Shown: positions 32,758 to 41,440 of the stretch, piece by piece
How the letters are laid out: the number at the start of each line of letters is the position of its first letter
How positions within the stretch are numbered: position 1 is the stretch's first letter
Source of the DNA: Brockia lithotrophica
GTDB lineage: Bacteria > Bacillota > Bacilli > Thermicanales > DSM-22653
DNA: 64,000 nt
Reading direction: 5' to 3'
NCBI RefSeq assembly: GCF_003633725.1
Contig: NZ_RBIJ01000004.1
Location: 62,001-126,000, forward strand
Translations under genes and position numbers: made by a program
The notes under the pieces: generated by a model
The model's input: the letters and a program-made list of their open reading frames with translations, nothing else
Database searches by the model: none
What the model was told of the DNA's origin: nothing

Positions 32758-34506
32758 GTGATGAGCGGATTACCCGACGGGTTTGGACTTTCCGCCCTTC
32801 CCTCTTCGGGCGGTGGGCCTCTCGGTCCTCGGACGCCGCCTCTTTCGGTAGGCGAGGCGGACTCCGCCCTCGTTTGGGAAGAATTCGCGTTTGTCCTTGC
32901 GGATGCGGCGGAAGATTTCCCCGCCTTCCGGCCTTTGGACGACCCTCCGTCCGAAGAGGGGGCCGTGCGTGCAGAAGACAGAAGCGCCCCGGAAAAGGCG
33001 AAAGAAGGGGACGGCGGCGTTCTTCCGGAATACCGGAACGTCGAAGCCCAGTTCCCCGCATTTGCCGTCGTCGTCGTGCCCGTTTCCGGAGTCGCGCCGT
33101 TCTCCTCCGCCGCGCGCGGCCTTTCGGGCGGAGAGGAGGGCGTCTCCGCCGGGCATTCTCCCCCCTTGTCGCCGCTTCCCGTTTCGGGGGTGAAGGCAGA
33201 CGGCACAGGGAGTTCGAGGGGATCTGCGGGCTTTCCCGGGACGCCCTTCGTCTTCGAAGGGCGGGGGGCGGGCGCCGCGGCTCTGCCGACCGACCTTTTC
33301 CCCCTCCCCTCTGCCCTCTACCTCGCCCTCAAGGCGGAACGGTCGCTCGAAGCCGTAAGGGGGTCGTACGCTCTCCTCGAAGGCGGGCCGTCCCTTTCCT
33401 CGGATGGAACCGCGCCGACCTTTGCGGTACGGCAAGAAGGTCCCACGCCGGTCCCGGGAGATTTGGCAGAAGCGGCATCTGCCGCGACTCCGGATTTTGC
33501 CCCGGAGCTTGCGCGTTCCGCGCGCCCCGGTTTCGCCCCTCCCGCGAACCCAGTCTCCGCACCAGAATCCGCTCCTTCCTCGCCTTCGGGATCCGCGTCG
33601 GAATCCGCCCCTGTGCAGCCGGATTTCGCGTCGGAATCCGCTCCACGTCCGCGGCCGGTGTCTTCGGAAGGTCCGAGCGTTTCTCCCAAAGCGGATTCCG
33701 CGTCGGAGTCGCGGCCCCCAGATCGGCCGCTTCTTCAGCAGGGCGCCCTTTCGGAAACGGCCTTGCGCGTTTCGGACGGATCTCCGCCATCTCGGGAAGC
33801 GCTTCTCAGGGAGGGCCCCCTTCGCGCATCGGGGGGAGAGCCTTCGGCCTCCGCCGATCCTTCCCCGGGTTCGGGACAGATGCCCCTTTCCGCGGGTACG
33901 GACGGGGTCTCGCGCCTGGCGCTTTTTTCCCGAGGTGAAGCATCGGTCTTTGGGCGCGGCCCCCGCGATTCGGGGCACGCCCCGACGTCGGATGTGCCCT
34001 TGGAGGGTGGGGAGGCGGTCTTTCTTTCGAGGGGCGTTCCCCCGGACTTGCCGCCTCGGCCGCCGGAGGTTCCTCCTTCGTTCGCAGGGGGGTCCGAGGT
34101 CTTCGCGCGCGTGCTCCGTCTCGCGACAAGTGCGTACCGCACGGGCGGCGGGGAAGCGGTGCTCCACCTTTCGTTCGGGCCGGATGCCCTCTTCGTCCAC
34201 GTGAGCGTGCGCGAGGGGCGCGTGTACCTCTCCCTCTCGGGGTCTTCCGAACACCTCGTGCGGGAATTCCTCCGTCAGGCGGCGGAACTCGAGGGAGCCT
34301 TGCGCCAAGCGGGGATCGGCTTCGGCGGCTTCGCGCACGTCGGACGTATCGACGGAGATTCTCCGCGGCGGCGCGGGGACGGAAGGCAGCGACCATTTGC
34401 GCAAGAAGGGGCCCTTTCCCTATCGCACGCGCAGGGAGGTGAAGGCGGTGGAAGTTTCCGGGATGTCTTGGGTGCAGGCCCCCTCCCCGGTTCCCTCTTC
34501 GGGTAA
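32758..34506 (+). CDS. fliK: Flagellar hook-length control protein FliK
   Basis: A 582-residue exported molecular ruler. Only the C-terminal hook-domain (about residues 440-525: VLRLATSAYRTGGGEAVLHL, then FVHVSVREGRVYLSLSGSS) is well conserved. The first 430 residues are low complexity, rich in Pro, Ser, Ala and Glu, with short SESAP repeats, in keeping with a variable-length ruler. GTG start 9 nt from AAAGGAGG. The 3' end overlaps flgD by 59 bp. Confidence 0.88.
   Translation: MMSGLPDGFGLSALPSSGGGPLGPRTPPLSVGEADSALVWEEFAFVLADAAEDFPAFRPLDDPPSEEGAVRAEDRSAPEKAKEGDGGVLPEYRNVEAQFPAFAVVVVPVSGVAPFSSAARGLSGGEEGVSAGHSPPLSPLPVSGVKADGTGSSRGSAGFPGTPFVFEGRGAGAAALPTDLFPLPSALYLALKAERSLEAVRGSYALLEGGPSLSSDGTAPTFAVRQEGPTPVPGDLAEAASAATPDFAPELARSARPGFAPPANPVSAPESAPSSPSGSASESAPVQPDFASESAPRPRPVSSEGPSVSPKADSASESRPPDRPLLQQGALSETALRVSDGSPPSREALLREGPLRASGGEPSASADPSPGSGQMPLSAGTDGVSRLALFSRGEASVFGRGPRDSGHAPTSDVPLEGGEAVFLSRGVPPDLPPRPPEVPPSFAGGSEVFARVLRLATSAYRTGGGEAVLHLSFGPDALFVHVSVREGRVYLSLSGSSEHLVREFLRQAAELEGALRQAGIGFGGFAHVGRIDGDSPRRRGDGRQRPFAQEGALSLSHAQGGEGGGSFRDVLGAGPLPGSLFG
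33593..33711 (+). repeat. Short in-frame repeats within fliK
   Basis: The 14-mer GCGTCGGAATCCGC recurs with small changes near 33595, 33630 and 33700, coding ASES-containing peptides in the FliK linker (SASESAP, FASESAP, SASESRP). Copy number change would alter ruler length. Confidence 0.6.
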
Positions 34507-34768
34507 GGGGGAGACGATGAACGTCTTGGGGAAGGACACCTTTCTCAAGCTTTTCCTTACCGAACTTCGCTACCAGGACCCCCTTTCCCCGGCCGACGGG
34601 AAGACGTTCCTCACGGAACTCGCCCTCTTTTCCGTCGTCGAATCCGTTCTCAAGCTCACGGAGCTCGTCCGGGAAATCCGCGACCGCCTAGAAGGCGGTG
34701 GGGGTTCTCCCCCGTCCGGAAGCACCCAGGGCCCGCCCGTTCCTTCTGGGCCTTCGCCGGAAGCGTAA
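34448..34768 (+). CDS. flgD: Flagellar hook assembly scaffold FlgD
   Basis: A 106-residue hook-cap protein. LGKDTFLKLFLTELRYQDPL is the diagnostic N-terminal motif, then KTFLTELALFSVVESVLKL. It has only this N-terminal domain and lacks the C-terminal Ig/Fn-like domains of enteric FlgD, as in other short Bacillales versions. GTG 34448 (GGGAGGTGA upstream) lies inside fliK; an in-frame ATG at 34517 just after the fliK stop, with AAGGGGGAG, would give 83 residues. Gly/Pro/Ser-rich tail. Confidence 0.85.
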   Translation: MEVSGMSWVQAPSPVPSSGKGETMNVLGKDTFLKLFLTELRYQDPLSPADGKTFLTELALFSVVESVLKLTELVREIRDRLEGGGGSPPSGSTQGPPVPSGPSPEA

Positions 34769-34820
34769 CGGGAGAGCCGGGTCAGGCGGACCTTCGACTC
34801 TTTTCCGGGAGGCGATAGCC

Positions 34821-35621
34821 GTGCTTCGTTCGCTCTACAGCGGGATTTCGGGACTTCGGAGTTTCCAGACGAAACTCGACGTCGTGGCGAACAACATCGC
34901 CAACGTGAACACGTACGGCTTCAAGGCGAGCCGCACGACCTTTGCCGACCTCATGAGCCAAACGCTCGTAGGTGCCGCCCAGCCGCAGGCGAACCGGGGC
35001 GGGGCAAACGCCGTCCAGATCGGCCTCGGCGTCCGCGTCGCCTCTACGGACCTCCTCATGACGCAGGGAAGCCTGCAGTTTACGGGCGTCACCCTCGACC
35101 TCGCCGTGGACGGGAATGGATTTTTCGCCGTGGAAAAGGAAGGAGAACGCCTCCTCACGCGTTCCGGAAACTTCTACCTCGACGCGAACGGCAACGTGGT
35201 GACCGCTGGCGGTGCCTTTCTCCTCGATGTGAACGGCAACCGAATTCAGATCCCGGCGGATGCCGAAAGCTTTTCCGTAGACCTCGGAGGTACCGTACGC
35301 GCGGTGGTGGGCGGTGCTGTCCAAGAGGTGGCTACGATCGGCCTCGTTCGGGTGCCCAACCCTCAGGGATTGGAAAAGGTGGGCGACAACATGTACCGCC
35401 TCACGACCAACGCGACGCCCAACCCCGCCGTCCTCGACCTTGGGGCTCCAGGTACTGGCGGCCGCGGCCTCGTGCGTTCCGGGTATCTCGAAATGTCCAA
35501 CGTCGACCTCGCCCAGGAATTCACGGAGATGATCATCGCCCAGCGGGGATTTCAGGCCAATGCCCGGATCACAACCACGTCCGACGAGGTCCTCCAAGAA
35601 CTCGTGAACCTGAAGCGTTGA
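34821..35621 (+). CDS. flgE: Flagellar hook protein FlgE (short, FlgG-like)
   Basis: A 266-residue hook/rod family protein. The N-terminal LRSLYSGISGLRSFQTKLDV with VANNIANVNTYGFKASR and the C-terminal GYLEMSNVDLAQEFTEMI followed by AQRGFQANARI are the family's coiled ends. DLAVDGNGFFAVEKEG is the start of the D1 region. It is about the size of the B. subtilis hook protein, far shorter than enteric FlgE. GTG start with GGGAGG upstream. Confidence 0.9.
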   Translation: MLRSLYSGISGLRSFQTKLDVVANNIANVNTYGFKASRTTFADLMSQTLVGAAQPQANRGGANAVQIGLGVRVASTDLLMTQGSLQFTGVTLDLAVDGNGFFAVEKEGERLLTRSGNFYLDANGNVVTAGGAFLLDVNGNRIQIPADAESFSVDLGGTVRAVVGGAVQEVATIGLVRVPNPQGLEKVGDNMYRLTTNATPNPAVLDLGAPGTGGRGLVRSGYLEMSNVDLAQEFTEMIIAQRGFQANARITTTSDEVLQELVNLKR

Positions 35622-35693
35622 TGTTCGGCCGCGTGAGGCACGCCACGTGAGGCGCCCTTCGCCTCTGCGGAAGCGGAAAGCGGGTGTGAGGCC

Positions 35694-35933
35694 TTGATCT
35701 TGCTTACCCGACTGAGCGGGGAGCCCTTTTTCCTCAATCCGTTCCTCGTCGAGGTGGTCGAAGGCGGCCAAGAGGCCGTGATCACCCTTGTCACCGGGAA
35801 GAGGCTCCGCGTGGTCGAACGCAAGGAAGAGGTGGCGGAGCGCCTGCGTGCCTTTTTCCTCGAACTCGGGGCGCCGCAGGCGCCCCTCCGTTCCCTCGTT
35901 CGGCCGGCGGAAGAAGGGGAGGATCGTCCGTGA
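35694..35933 (+). CDS. flbD: FlbD family flagellar protein
   Basis: A 79-residue member of the small FlbD/SwrD family. MILLTRLSGEPFFLNPFLVE at the N terminus is the hallmark. In B. subtilis SwrD is needed for full flagellar torque. TTG start; the last codon overlaps the fliL start (GTGA). The C-terminal 25 residues (APQAPLRSLVRPAEEGEDRP) are an unconserved charged extension. Confidence 0.88.
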   Translation: MILLTRLSGEPFFLNPFLVEVVEGGQEAVITLVTGKRLRVVERKEEVAERLRAFFLELGAPQAPLRSLVRPAEEGEDRP

Positions 35934-36382
35934 ACCGCAAACAACTCGTCCTCCTGAGCGTAGGGTTCGTCCTGGCCCTCGTCCTCATCGCCGCGGCGAT
36001 CGTCTTCGTCGGAAAGGTCCTCCTCGCCCCGGCCAAGGAATCGCCGTCGGCCGCGTCGGATCGCCCGAAGGTTGCCCCCGCCGACTACGCAAAGTACTCC
36101 GTGGAATCCGGCGACATCACCACCGACCTCAAGGACAACCACTACGTCGTCGTAAACTTCACGATCGTGGCCGACTCGGCGCAGGCGCAGGACTTCCTCA
36201 AGAAAAACCTCTTCCTCGTCCAGCGGGAGATCCTCGGCGTCCTGAGCGAGTGCAAGGCGGAAGAGTTCAAGACCGACAGCGGATTGCGCTCCGTAGAGGA
36301 ACGCGTCGCCCAACGACTGGACGGTGTGGTGGAGGGCGGCCACGTCGTCAAGGTCTTTGCGACGAAGAAGATCGTCCAGTGA
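35930..36382 (+). CDS. fliL: Flagellar basal body-associated protein FliL
   Basis: A 150-residue single-pass membrane protein near the stator. Helix LVLLSVGFVLALVLIAAAIV at residues 6-25, then the external domain with DNHYVVVNFTIVADSAQAQD. GTG start coupled to flbD by a 4-bp overlap. Confidence 0.9.
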   Translation: MNRKQLVLLSVGFVLALVLIAAAIVFVGKVLLAPAKESPSAASDRPKVAPADYAKYSVESGDITTDLKDNHYVVVNFTIVADSAQAQDFLKKNLFLVQREILGVLSECKAEEFKTDSGLRSVEERVAQRLDGVVEGGHVVKVFATKKIVQ

Positions 36383-36407
36383 GCGGGGAAGGGAAGGGGG
36401 GAGCGCC

Positions 36408-37388
36408 GTGGAAGAGGTCCTCTCGCAGGCGGAAATCGACGAACTCCTCAAATCGCTCACTTCCGGTGGGCCCCCGCAGCCGCCGGCTTCGGAAACAACC
36501 AAGGAGCGCGTGCGTCCTTACGACTTCAAGCGCGCGCTCCGCCTCTCCAAGGAACAACTCCGCTCGCTCAACCGCCTGAACGAGCATTTTGCGCGCCTTC
36601 TCTCGACGGCGTTTTCCGCGGCATTGCGGACGTACGTCCACGTCTCCTTGGCCGCCGCCGATCAGGTGCCCTTCGAAGAGTACGTCCTCTCCGCGCCCAA
36701 GTTCACGGTCGTAGGGGTATTCACCGCTTCCCCGCTCAAGGGTCGGTTCCTCGTCGAGTTCTCGCCGACGATGGCCTTCGGCATGCTCGACCGCTACCTC
36801 GGGGGTCCTGGGATCGCGGAGGTCAAGGAATCGGGGCTGACGGAGATTGAGACGCGGATCCTCGAGATGCTCTTTCAACGCACGGGAGAGAGCTTTCGCG
36901 AAGCTTGGCAGAGCCTGGCGGACCTCGACGTGCAGCACGAGGCCATCGAGACGAACCCGCAGTTCCTCCAGATCGCCTCGCCCAACGACATCGTCGTCGT
37001 GTTTTCCTTTCAGGTCAAAATCGGGGAGACCACGACGGTGATGAACGTCGTCCTTCCCCACTTCATGCTCGAACCGCTCATGCCCAAGCTCTCCGCCCGG
37101 CACATGTTGGAGGGGTTTCAGGAGGGCGACGACCCACGCCCGAGCGAGGAACTTAAGGCGCGACTCGCGTGGACGTGGGTCCCCATCCGCGTGATCCTCG
37201 GGCAGACTGCGCTCCGCTTTGCCGACGTCCTCCGTCTGGAAGTCGGAGACGTGATCCGCCTCGGAACGCGGATCGACGAACCGCTCGTCGTAAAGCTCGG
37301 CGACCGCGATGCCTTCGTCGGACGTCCCGGCATCTCCCGCGGTCGTGTGGCCGTGCGCATCGAAGGGATTCTCCCGAGGGAGGAGTGA
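36408..37388 (+). CDS. fliM: Flagellar motor switch protein FliM
   Basis: A 326-residue C-ring protein. The CheY-P-binding peptide VLSQAEIDELLKSL is at residues 4-17. The middle domain contains MAFGMLDRYLGGPG (the GGxG motif), and the C-terminal SpoA domain includes LRLEVGDVIRLGTRIDEP. GTG start after AAGGGGGGAG. Followed with little or no gap by fliY. Confidence 0.96.
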   Translation: MEEVLSQAEIDELLKSLTSGGPPQPPASETTKERVRPYDFKRALRLSKEQLRSLNRLNEHFARLLSTAFSAALRTYVHVSLAAADQVPFEEYVLSAPKFTVVGVFTASPLKGRFLVEFSPTMAFGMLDRYLGGPGIAEVKESGLTEIETRILEMLFQRTGESFREAWQSLADLDVQHEAIETNPQFLQIASPNDIVVVFSFQVKIGETTTVMNVVLPHFMLEPLMPKLSARHMLEGFQEGDDPRPSEELKARLAWTWVPIRVILGQTALRFADVLRLEVGDVIRLGTRIDEPLVVKLGDRDAFVGRPGISRGRVAVRIEGILPREE

Positions 37389-37393
37389 CCGCC

Positions 37394-38632
37394 GTGGAAG
37401 AACCTCGCCTTCCGTTCGACGATACCCCCCCGTCCGCAGGGAATCCGCCGTCTCTTCCCGAAGGATCGCAGGCGGAAGACCTGGTACGGGAGCTCGAGGG
37501 CGGGCTTTCGACCCTCGAACAAGATGCCATAGGGGAAATTGGCAACATCGCCTTCGGCACGGCGGCGACGACGCTCTCTACGCTCCTCGGGCAGAAGGTG
37601 GAGATTACGACGCCGAACGTGCGTCTTCTCAAAAAAGACGTGCTTGCGCAGGAGTTTCCCTACCCCCACGTGGGGATTACGGTGGACTACACCGAAGGAC
37701 TGCGGGGAAAAAACGTCTTCGTCCTTCGGGTGTCCGATGCGCTCATCATCTCTTCCCTCATGCTGGGGGAGGGGCCAAAAACCGAAGGGGAACTTGACGA
37801 ACTCCGCCTGAGCGCCGTGCAGGAAGCGATGAACCAAATGATGGGGTCGGCCGCCACGTCCATGGCGACGCTCTTCGGGCGCCGCGTGAACATCTCGCCG
37901 ACCAGCGTGAAGCTCCAAATGATCCCTCCCGAGGGGGAGGCGCTCCCCGACCTCCCCAACGGTACGCTCGTCGTCGTCTCCTTTCGCCTGAAGATCGGTA
38001 CGCTCGTGGACTCGTCCTTCGTCCAACTCATCCCCTTGAGCTTTGCGAAAGAGATGACGCGTGCCCTCTTCGAACCCCACGGAGAAGGGATCCCGGGTTC
38101 CCTTCCCTCAGCGGAGGAAATCCCCCTTTCTCCCTCTGCGTCTTCCGCATCGGGGAAGGTACCCCCTTCGCCCCCGGAGGGGAAGGAGGTTGTGACTTCC
38201 GCACCCAAAGCGGAAAGCGGACCTACTCCCTTGTCGGGAGGGTCAGGCGCCTCGGCGGAACACGTGGGGCGTTCCTCTGCCTCCGAACCCCCGCGGGCCG
38301 CGTCTGCGGGCGGGCAGGTGGTCGTCCGGCCGGTGGAGTTTGCGCCCCTCGAAGGAGGAAGCGGGGAGGGGGACGTCGACGAGCGCAACCTGGGCCTTCT
38401 CTACGACGTGGAGCTGGAGGTCACCGTAGAACTCGGGCGAACGCGGCGTCGGGTTCGGGACATCCTCGCCTTTCGCCCCGGTTCCATCGTAGAGCTGGAC
38501 AAGCTCGCCGGCGAACCCGTGGACATCTACGTGAACAACAAGCACATCGCCCGCGGCGAGGTCGTCGTGATCGACGAAAACTTTGGCGTCCGGATCACGG
38601 AGCTCGTGGGGAAGCTCGAGCGCGTGCGCTGA
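37394..38632 (+). CDS. fliY: Flagellar switch phosphatase FliY
   Basis: A 412-residue switch protein typical of Gram-positive bacteria, with CheC-like phosphatase halves and a FliN-like C terminus. The two active-site helices are EQDAIGEIGNIAFGTAATTL and LSAVQEAMNQMMGSAATSM. The C-terminal SpoA domain (DVELEVTVELGRTRRRVRDI) starts near residue 335 after a ~110-residue Pro/Ser/Gly linker. The N terminus (EEPRLPFDDTPPSAGNPP) lacks the LSQxEIDxLL CheY-binding peptide present in B. subtilis FliY. Start could also be GTG 37385, overlapping fliM. Confidence 0.92.
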   Translation: MEEPRLPFDDTPPSAGNPPSLPEGSQAEDLVRELEGGLSTLEQDAIGEIGNIAFGTAATTLSTLLGQKVEITTPNVRLLKKDVLAQEFPYPHVGITVDYTEGLRGKNVFVLRVSDALIISSLMLGEGPKTEGELDELRLSAVQEAMNQMMGSAATSMATLFGRRVNISPTSVKLQMIPPEGEALPDLPNGTLVVVSFRLKIGTLVDSSFVQLIPLSFAKEMTRALFEPHGEGIPGSLPSAEEIPLSPSASSASGKVPPSPPEGKEVVTSAPKAESGPTPLSGGSGASAEHVGRSSASEPPRAASAGGQVVVRPVEFAPLEGGSGEGDVDERNLGLLYDVELEVTVELGRTRRRVRDILAFRPGSIVELDKLAGEPVDIYVNNKHIARGEVVVIDENFGVRITELVGKLERVR

Positions 38633-38672
38633 CGGCCGGACGAAGCTTCGCGGAAGGAGCGTGGACCCGAAG

Positions 38673-39035
38673 ATGTCCAAGCGAATCCTCATCGTCGACG
38701 ACGCAGCGTTCATGCGCATGATGCTCAAGGACATCTTGAAGCGCGGCGGATACGAAGTCGTCGGAGAGGCGGCCAACGGCGTGGAAGCCGTGGCCCTCTA
38801 CCGCGAGCTTCGCCCCGACCTCGTCACGATGGACATCACGATGCCGGAAATGGACGGCATCGCCGCGCTCAAGCAGATCCGCACCCTCGACCCCGAAGCC
38901 AAGGTGATCATGGTGTCGGCCATGGGCCAACAGGCGATGGTCATCGAGGCGATCCAGTCCGGAGCGCGCGACTTCATCGTGAAGCCGTTTCAGGCCGAGC
39001 GCGTGCTCGAAGCTGTGCGCAAGGTCCTCGGGTGA
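38673..39035 (+). CDS. cheY: Chemotaxis response regulator CheY
   Basis: A 120-residue single receiver domain. Acidic pocket Asp9-Asp10, phospho-acceptor Asp54 (LVTMDITMPEMDG), switch Ser82 (VIMVSAMGQQ) and Lys104 (FIVKPFQAER) are all in place. ATG 38673 is 13 nt from AAGGAG; a GTG at 38661 is in frame but touches that site. Lies between fliY and fliO as in Bacillus. Confidence 0.96.
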   Translation: MSKRILIVDDAAFMRMMLKDILKRGGYEVVGEAANGVEAVALYRELRPDLVTMDITMPEMDGIAALKQIRTLDPEAKVIMVSAMGQQAMVIEAIQSGARDFIVKPFQAERVLEAVRKVLG

Positions 39036-39039
39036 TCGG

Positions 39040-39639
39040 GTGCGCGGAAAGGCGGTGACCTCCTTGCCCGTTTTCGCTTTGGGCGGCGGTCCTACGGTGG
39101 ACGAGTGGCTCCGGGGAGCCCCGAACTCGGGCGAACCCCCGCTTCCCGCCGCGACGGGGGAACCCCTCTTTCTCGTCCTCGTCAAGGTCTTTGCGTTTTT
39201 CCTCCTCTTGGGCTTCCTCGGCTGGATTGCCCTTCGCCTCGCGCGCCGAAAGGCGTGGGGAGATTCCCCCGAAGGTGCCGAAGTCCTCTTTCGCGTGCCT
39301 GTGGCGCCGGGGAAGTACGTCGCCGCGCTCCGCCTGGGAAGGTCGGTCTACCTCCTCGGCGTGGGCGAGGACGTCCACCTCCTCGAGGTTCTCGCGGCCG
39401 AAGAGGTCGAGCGAACTTCTCAGCCACCGCCTTCGGGTGGATCTTCCCTTCCCGCGTGGGGAGAACGCTTTTTCTCCTTACTTGTAGGTGCCGCGGAAAA
39501 CGCCGCGACGAAAGAAGGAAAGGGAAGGGGAACCCCCCTTCCTTCGGGGAAGGGACGCGAAGGTGCTGAAGGGGGCGAATCCCTTGCGGTCACCGAGGAA
39601 GAGCGCCGCCTCCGCGATCTCTTCCGAAGGGGGGAGTAG
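39040..39639 (+). CDS. fliO: Flagellar biosynthetic protein FliO (FliZ)
   Basis: A 199-residue protein assigned by position before fliP and by layout: a short N-terminal segment, one transmembrane helix (LVKVFAFFLLLGFLGWIALR), and a cytoplasmic FliO domain (VAPGKYVAALRLGRSVYLLG). FliO helps FliP oligomerise. The start is uncertain (GTG 39040 or GTG 39055). The C-terminal 70 residues are charged and Gly-rich. Confidence 0.82.
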   Translation: MRGKAVTSLPVFALGGGPTVDEWLRGAPNSGEPPLPAATGEPLFLVLVKVFAFFLLLGFLGWIALRLARRKAWGDSPEGAEVLFRVPVAPGKYVAALRLGRSVYLLGVGEDVHLLEVLAAEEVERTSQPPPSGGSSLPAWGERFFSLLVGAAENAATKEGKGRGTPLPSGKGREGAEGGESLAVTEEERRLRDLFRRGE

Positions 39640-39641
39640 AG

Positions 39642-40304
39642 GTGCCCATCCCGCCGGAGCTCCTCCGACCGGAAACGGCTCCCACCGCCGTTCAGTTTCT
39701 CCTCCTCATCACCGTCCTTTCCCTCGCCCCGGCGATCGTCATCCTCATGACGAGCTTTACGCGCATCGTCGTCGTCTTCGCCCTTCTCCGCAACGCCTTG
39801 GCGACGCAGCAGGTTCCGCCCAACCAGGTGCTCATCGGCCTTGCCCTCCTCCTCACCGTCTTCATCATGGAGCCTACGGTGCAGGAGGTGTACCGGACGG
39901 CTTACGTCCCCTACGTCGAAGGGCGGATCACGACGGAAGAGGCGATTCGGGCGGCGGAAAAACCGCTCAAAGAATTCATGGCCAAAAGCACGCGGCAAAA
40001 GGACCTGGCCCTCTTCCTCGAACGGCGGGGGATCACCGCCGTCCGCTCGCTGGACGAAATCCCCTTTTTCGCCCTCCTTCCCGCGTATGTCCTGAGCGAA
40101 CTCACGACCGCCTTTCAAATGGGCTTTCTCCTCTACCTCCCCTTTCTCCTCATCGACCTCCTCGTGGCCAGCGTCCTCATGGGGATGGGCATGCTCATGC
40201 TTCCGCCCGTGATGATCTCGCTTCCGCTCAAACTCCTCCTCTTTCTTTCCGTGGACGGGTGGAACCTCGTCGTCGCCACGCTCCTCCGAAGTTTCTCCGG
40301 ATGA
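39642..40304 (+). CDS. fliP: Flagellar export gate protein FliP
   Basis: A 220-residue export-gate membrane protein. Typical blocks: LAPAIVILMTSFTRIVVVFA, LRNALATQQVPPNQVLIGLA, LLPAYVLSELTTAFQMGFLL and the C-terminal MGMGMLMLPPVMISLPLKLL. No cleavable signal peptide is obvious, unlike enteric FliP. GTG start 2 bp after the fliO stop. Confidence 0.96.
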   Translation: MPIPPELLRPETAPTAVQFLLLITVLSLAPAIVILMTSFTRIVVVFALLRNALATQQVPPNQVLIGLALLLTVFIMEPTVQEVYRTAYVPYVEGRITTEEAIRAAEKPLKEFMAKSTRQKDLALFLERRGITAVRSLDEIPFFALLPAYVLSELTTAFQMGFLLYLPFLLIDLLVASVLMGMGMLMLPPVMISLPLKLLLFLSVDGWNLVVATLLRSFSG

Positions 40305-40338
40305 GGCGCCTTTTCGGGAGACGGTGGGAGGGACGCGC

Positions 40339-40608
40339 ATGACGCCGGAAACGGTGCAGTACGTCTTCCGCGAAGTTTTGGGGACGCTCTTTCTCCTCCT
40401 CACCCCGATCCTCGGTGCGGGACTCGTCGTGGGGGTTCTCTTCGGCATCCTCCAGGCCGCTACGCAGATTCAGGAGCAGACCTTGGCGTTTGTGCCCAAG
40501 CTCTTCGCCATGTTTCTCGTCATCGGCCTCCTCGGAAGGTGGATGCTGGGGGTGCTCGTGGAACTCACGTACCGGTTGCTCGCCCTGGCGGGGCACCTGG
40601 GCGGATAA
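40339..40608 (+). CDS. fliQ: Flagellar export gate protein FliQ
   Basis: An 89-residue two-helix export-gate protein. VVGVLFGILQAATQIQEQTL is the conserved centre. ATG 40339 follows GGGAGGG; a GTG frame from 40324 adds five residues. Six bp before fliR. Confidence 0.94.
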   Translation: MTPETVQYVFREVLGTLFLLLTPILGAGLVVGVLFGILQAATQIQEQTLAFVPKLFAMFLVIGLLGRWMLGVLVELTYRLLALAGHLGG

Positions 40609-40614
40609 GGGGGG

Positions 40615-41403
40615 ATGGACGTGGATCCGTGGACCGCGTGGGTGGCGGGCGGACTTCTCGCCTCGGCACGCGTTCTTCCGCTCTTTCTCTTCGTCCCCCC
40701 TTTTTCCTTCCCGGCCTTTCCCGTGCAGGTGCGGGCGCTCCTTGCCCTAGGGCTCGCCTTCTTCGTGGCCGCGCCGGAACTTCCTTCGGACGCCACCGCC
40801 CGTCTTCTCGCAGGGGGACTTGCGGCGTTCGTCCTCTCCTTTCTCCGCGAGCTCGTCTTCGGCTTTCTCCTCGCGCTTTCCCTCCTCTTCCTCTTTTCTC
40901 TCCTGCAGACGGCGGGGAACCTCCTCGACTTCGAAATGGGACTCGCCATCGCCAACGTCTTCGATCCCCAAAGCGGGGCGAGCGTTTCCGTCCTCGGGCA
41001 CGCCGTCACCCTCTACGCGGCGGCGCTCTTTTTCGCCTCAGGGGCGTACCGCACGGTGATCCGCGGGCTCTTCCTCACGTTCGACGCGCTGCCACCCGGT
41101 GCGGATTTTGCGCCCTTCGGAGGTGTGCGGCACCTCGTGTCCGTGGCGGGGGAGGCGCTGGTGGGAGCGGTCCTCCTCACGTTCCCCTTTCTCGTGCTCC
41201 TCTTCTTCATCGACCTCACGGCGGCGCTCCTCGCCCGGGCGGTACCCCAGCTCAACCTCTTCGTCCACGGACTTCCCCTCAAGCTCCTTGCGGGAAACTT
41301 CCTCCTCGTCCCGTTTGCAGGGGTGCTCGCGTTTGCCTTCTTCCGCATCGCCGACCGGTTCGTAGAGGAGATGCTCGTTTTGACGCGCTTGGCCGGGGGA
41401 TGA
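40615..41403 (+). CDS. fliR: Flagellar export gate protein FliR
   Basis: A 262-residue polytopic export-gate protein (about six helices). ARVLPLFLFVPPFSFPAFPV near the N terminus and VPQLNLFVHGLPLKLLAGNF near residue 215 are family motifs. ATG 40615 directly abuts AGGGGGG; GTG 40621 has better spacing, so the protein may be two residues shorter. Confidence 0.94.
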   Translation: MDVDPWTAWVAGGLLASARVLPLFLFVPPFSFPAFPVQVRALLALGLAFFVAAPELPSDATARLLAGGLAAFVLSFLRELVFGFLLALSLLFLFSLLQTAGNLLDFEMGLAIANVFDPQSGASVSVLGHAVTLYAAALFFASGAYRTVIRGLFLTFDALPPGADFAPFGGVRHLVSVAGEALVGAVLLTFPFLVLLFFIDLTAALLARAVPQLNLFVHGLPLKLLAGNFLLVPFAGVLAFAFFRIADRFVEEMLVLTRLAGG

Positions 41404-41440
41404 GGCTTGGCCGCGTGAGTATGCGAAGGAGGTGAAGGCG

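Noticed and set aside
33540-33720. Possible CRISPR-like repeats
   Set aside because: Repeats are 14 bp, irregularly spaced and in frame inside fliK; no cas genes in the window.
32770-34404. 544-residue minus-strand frame opposite fliK
   Set aside because: Mirror of the low-complexity FliK linker; no motifs.
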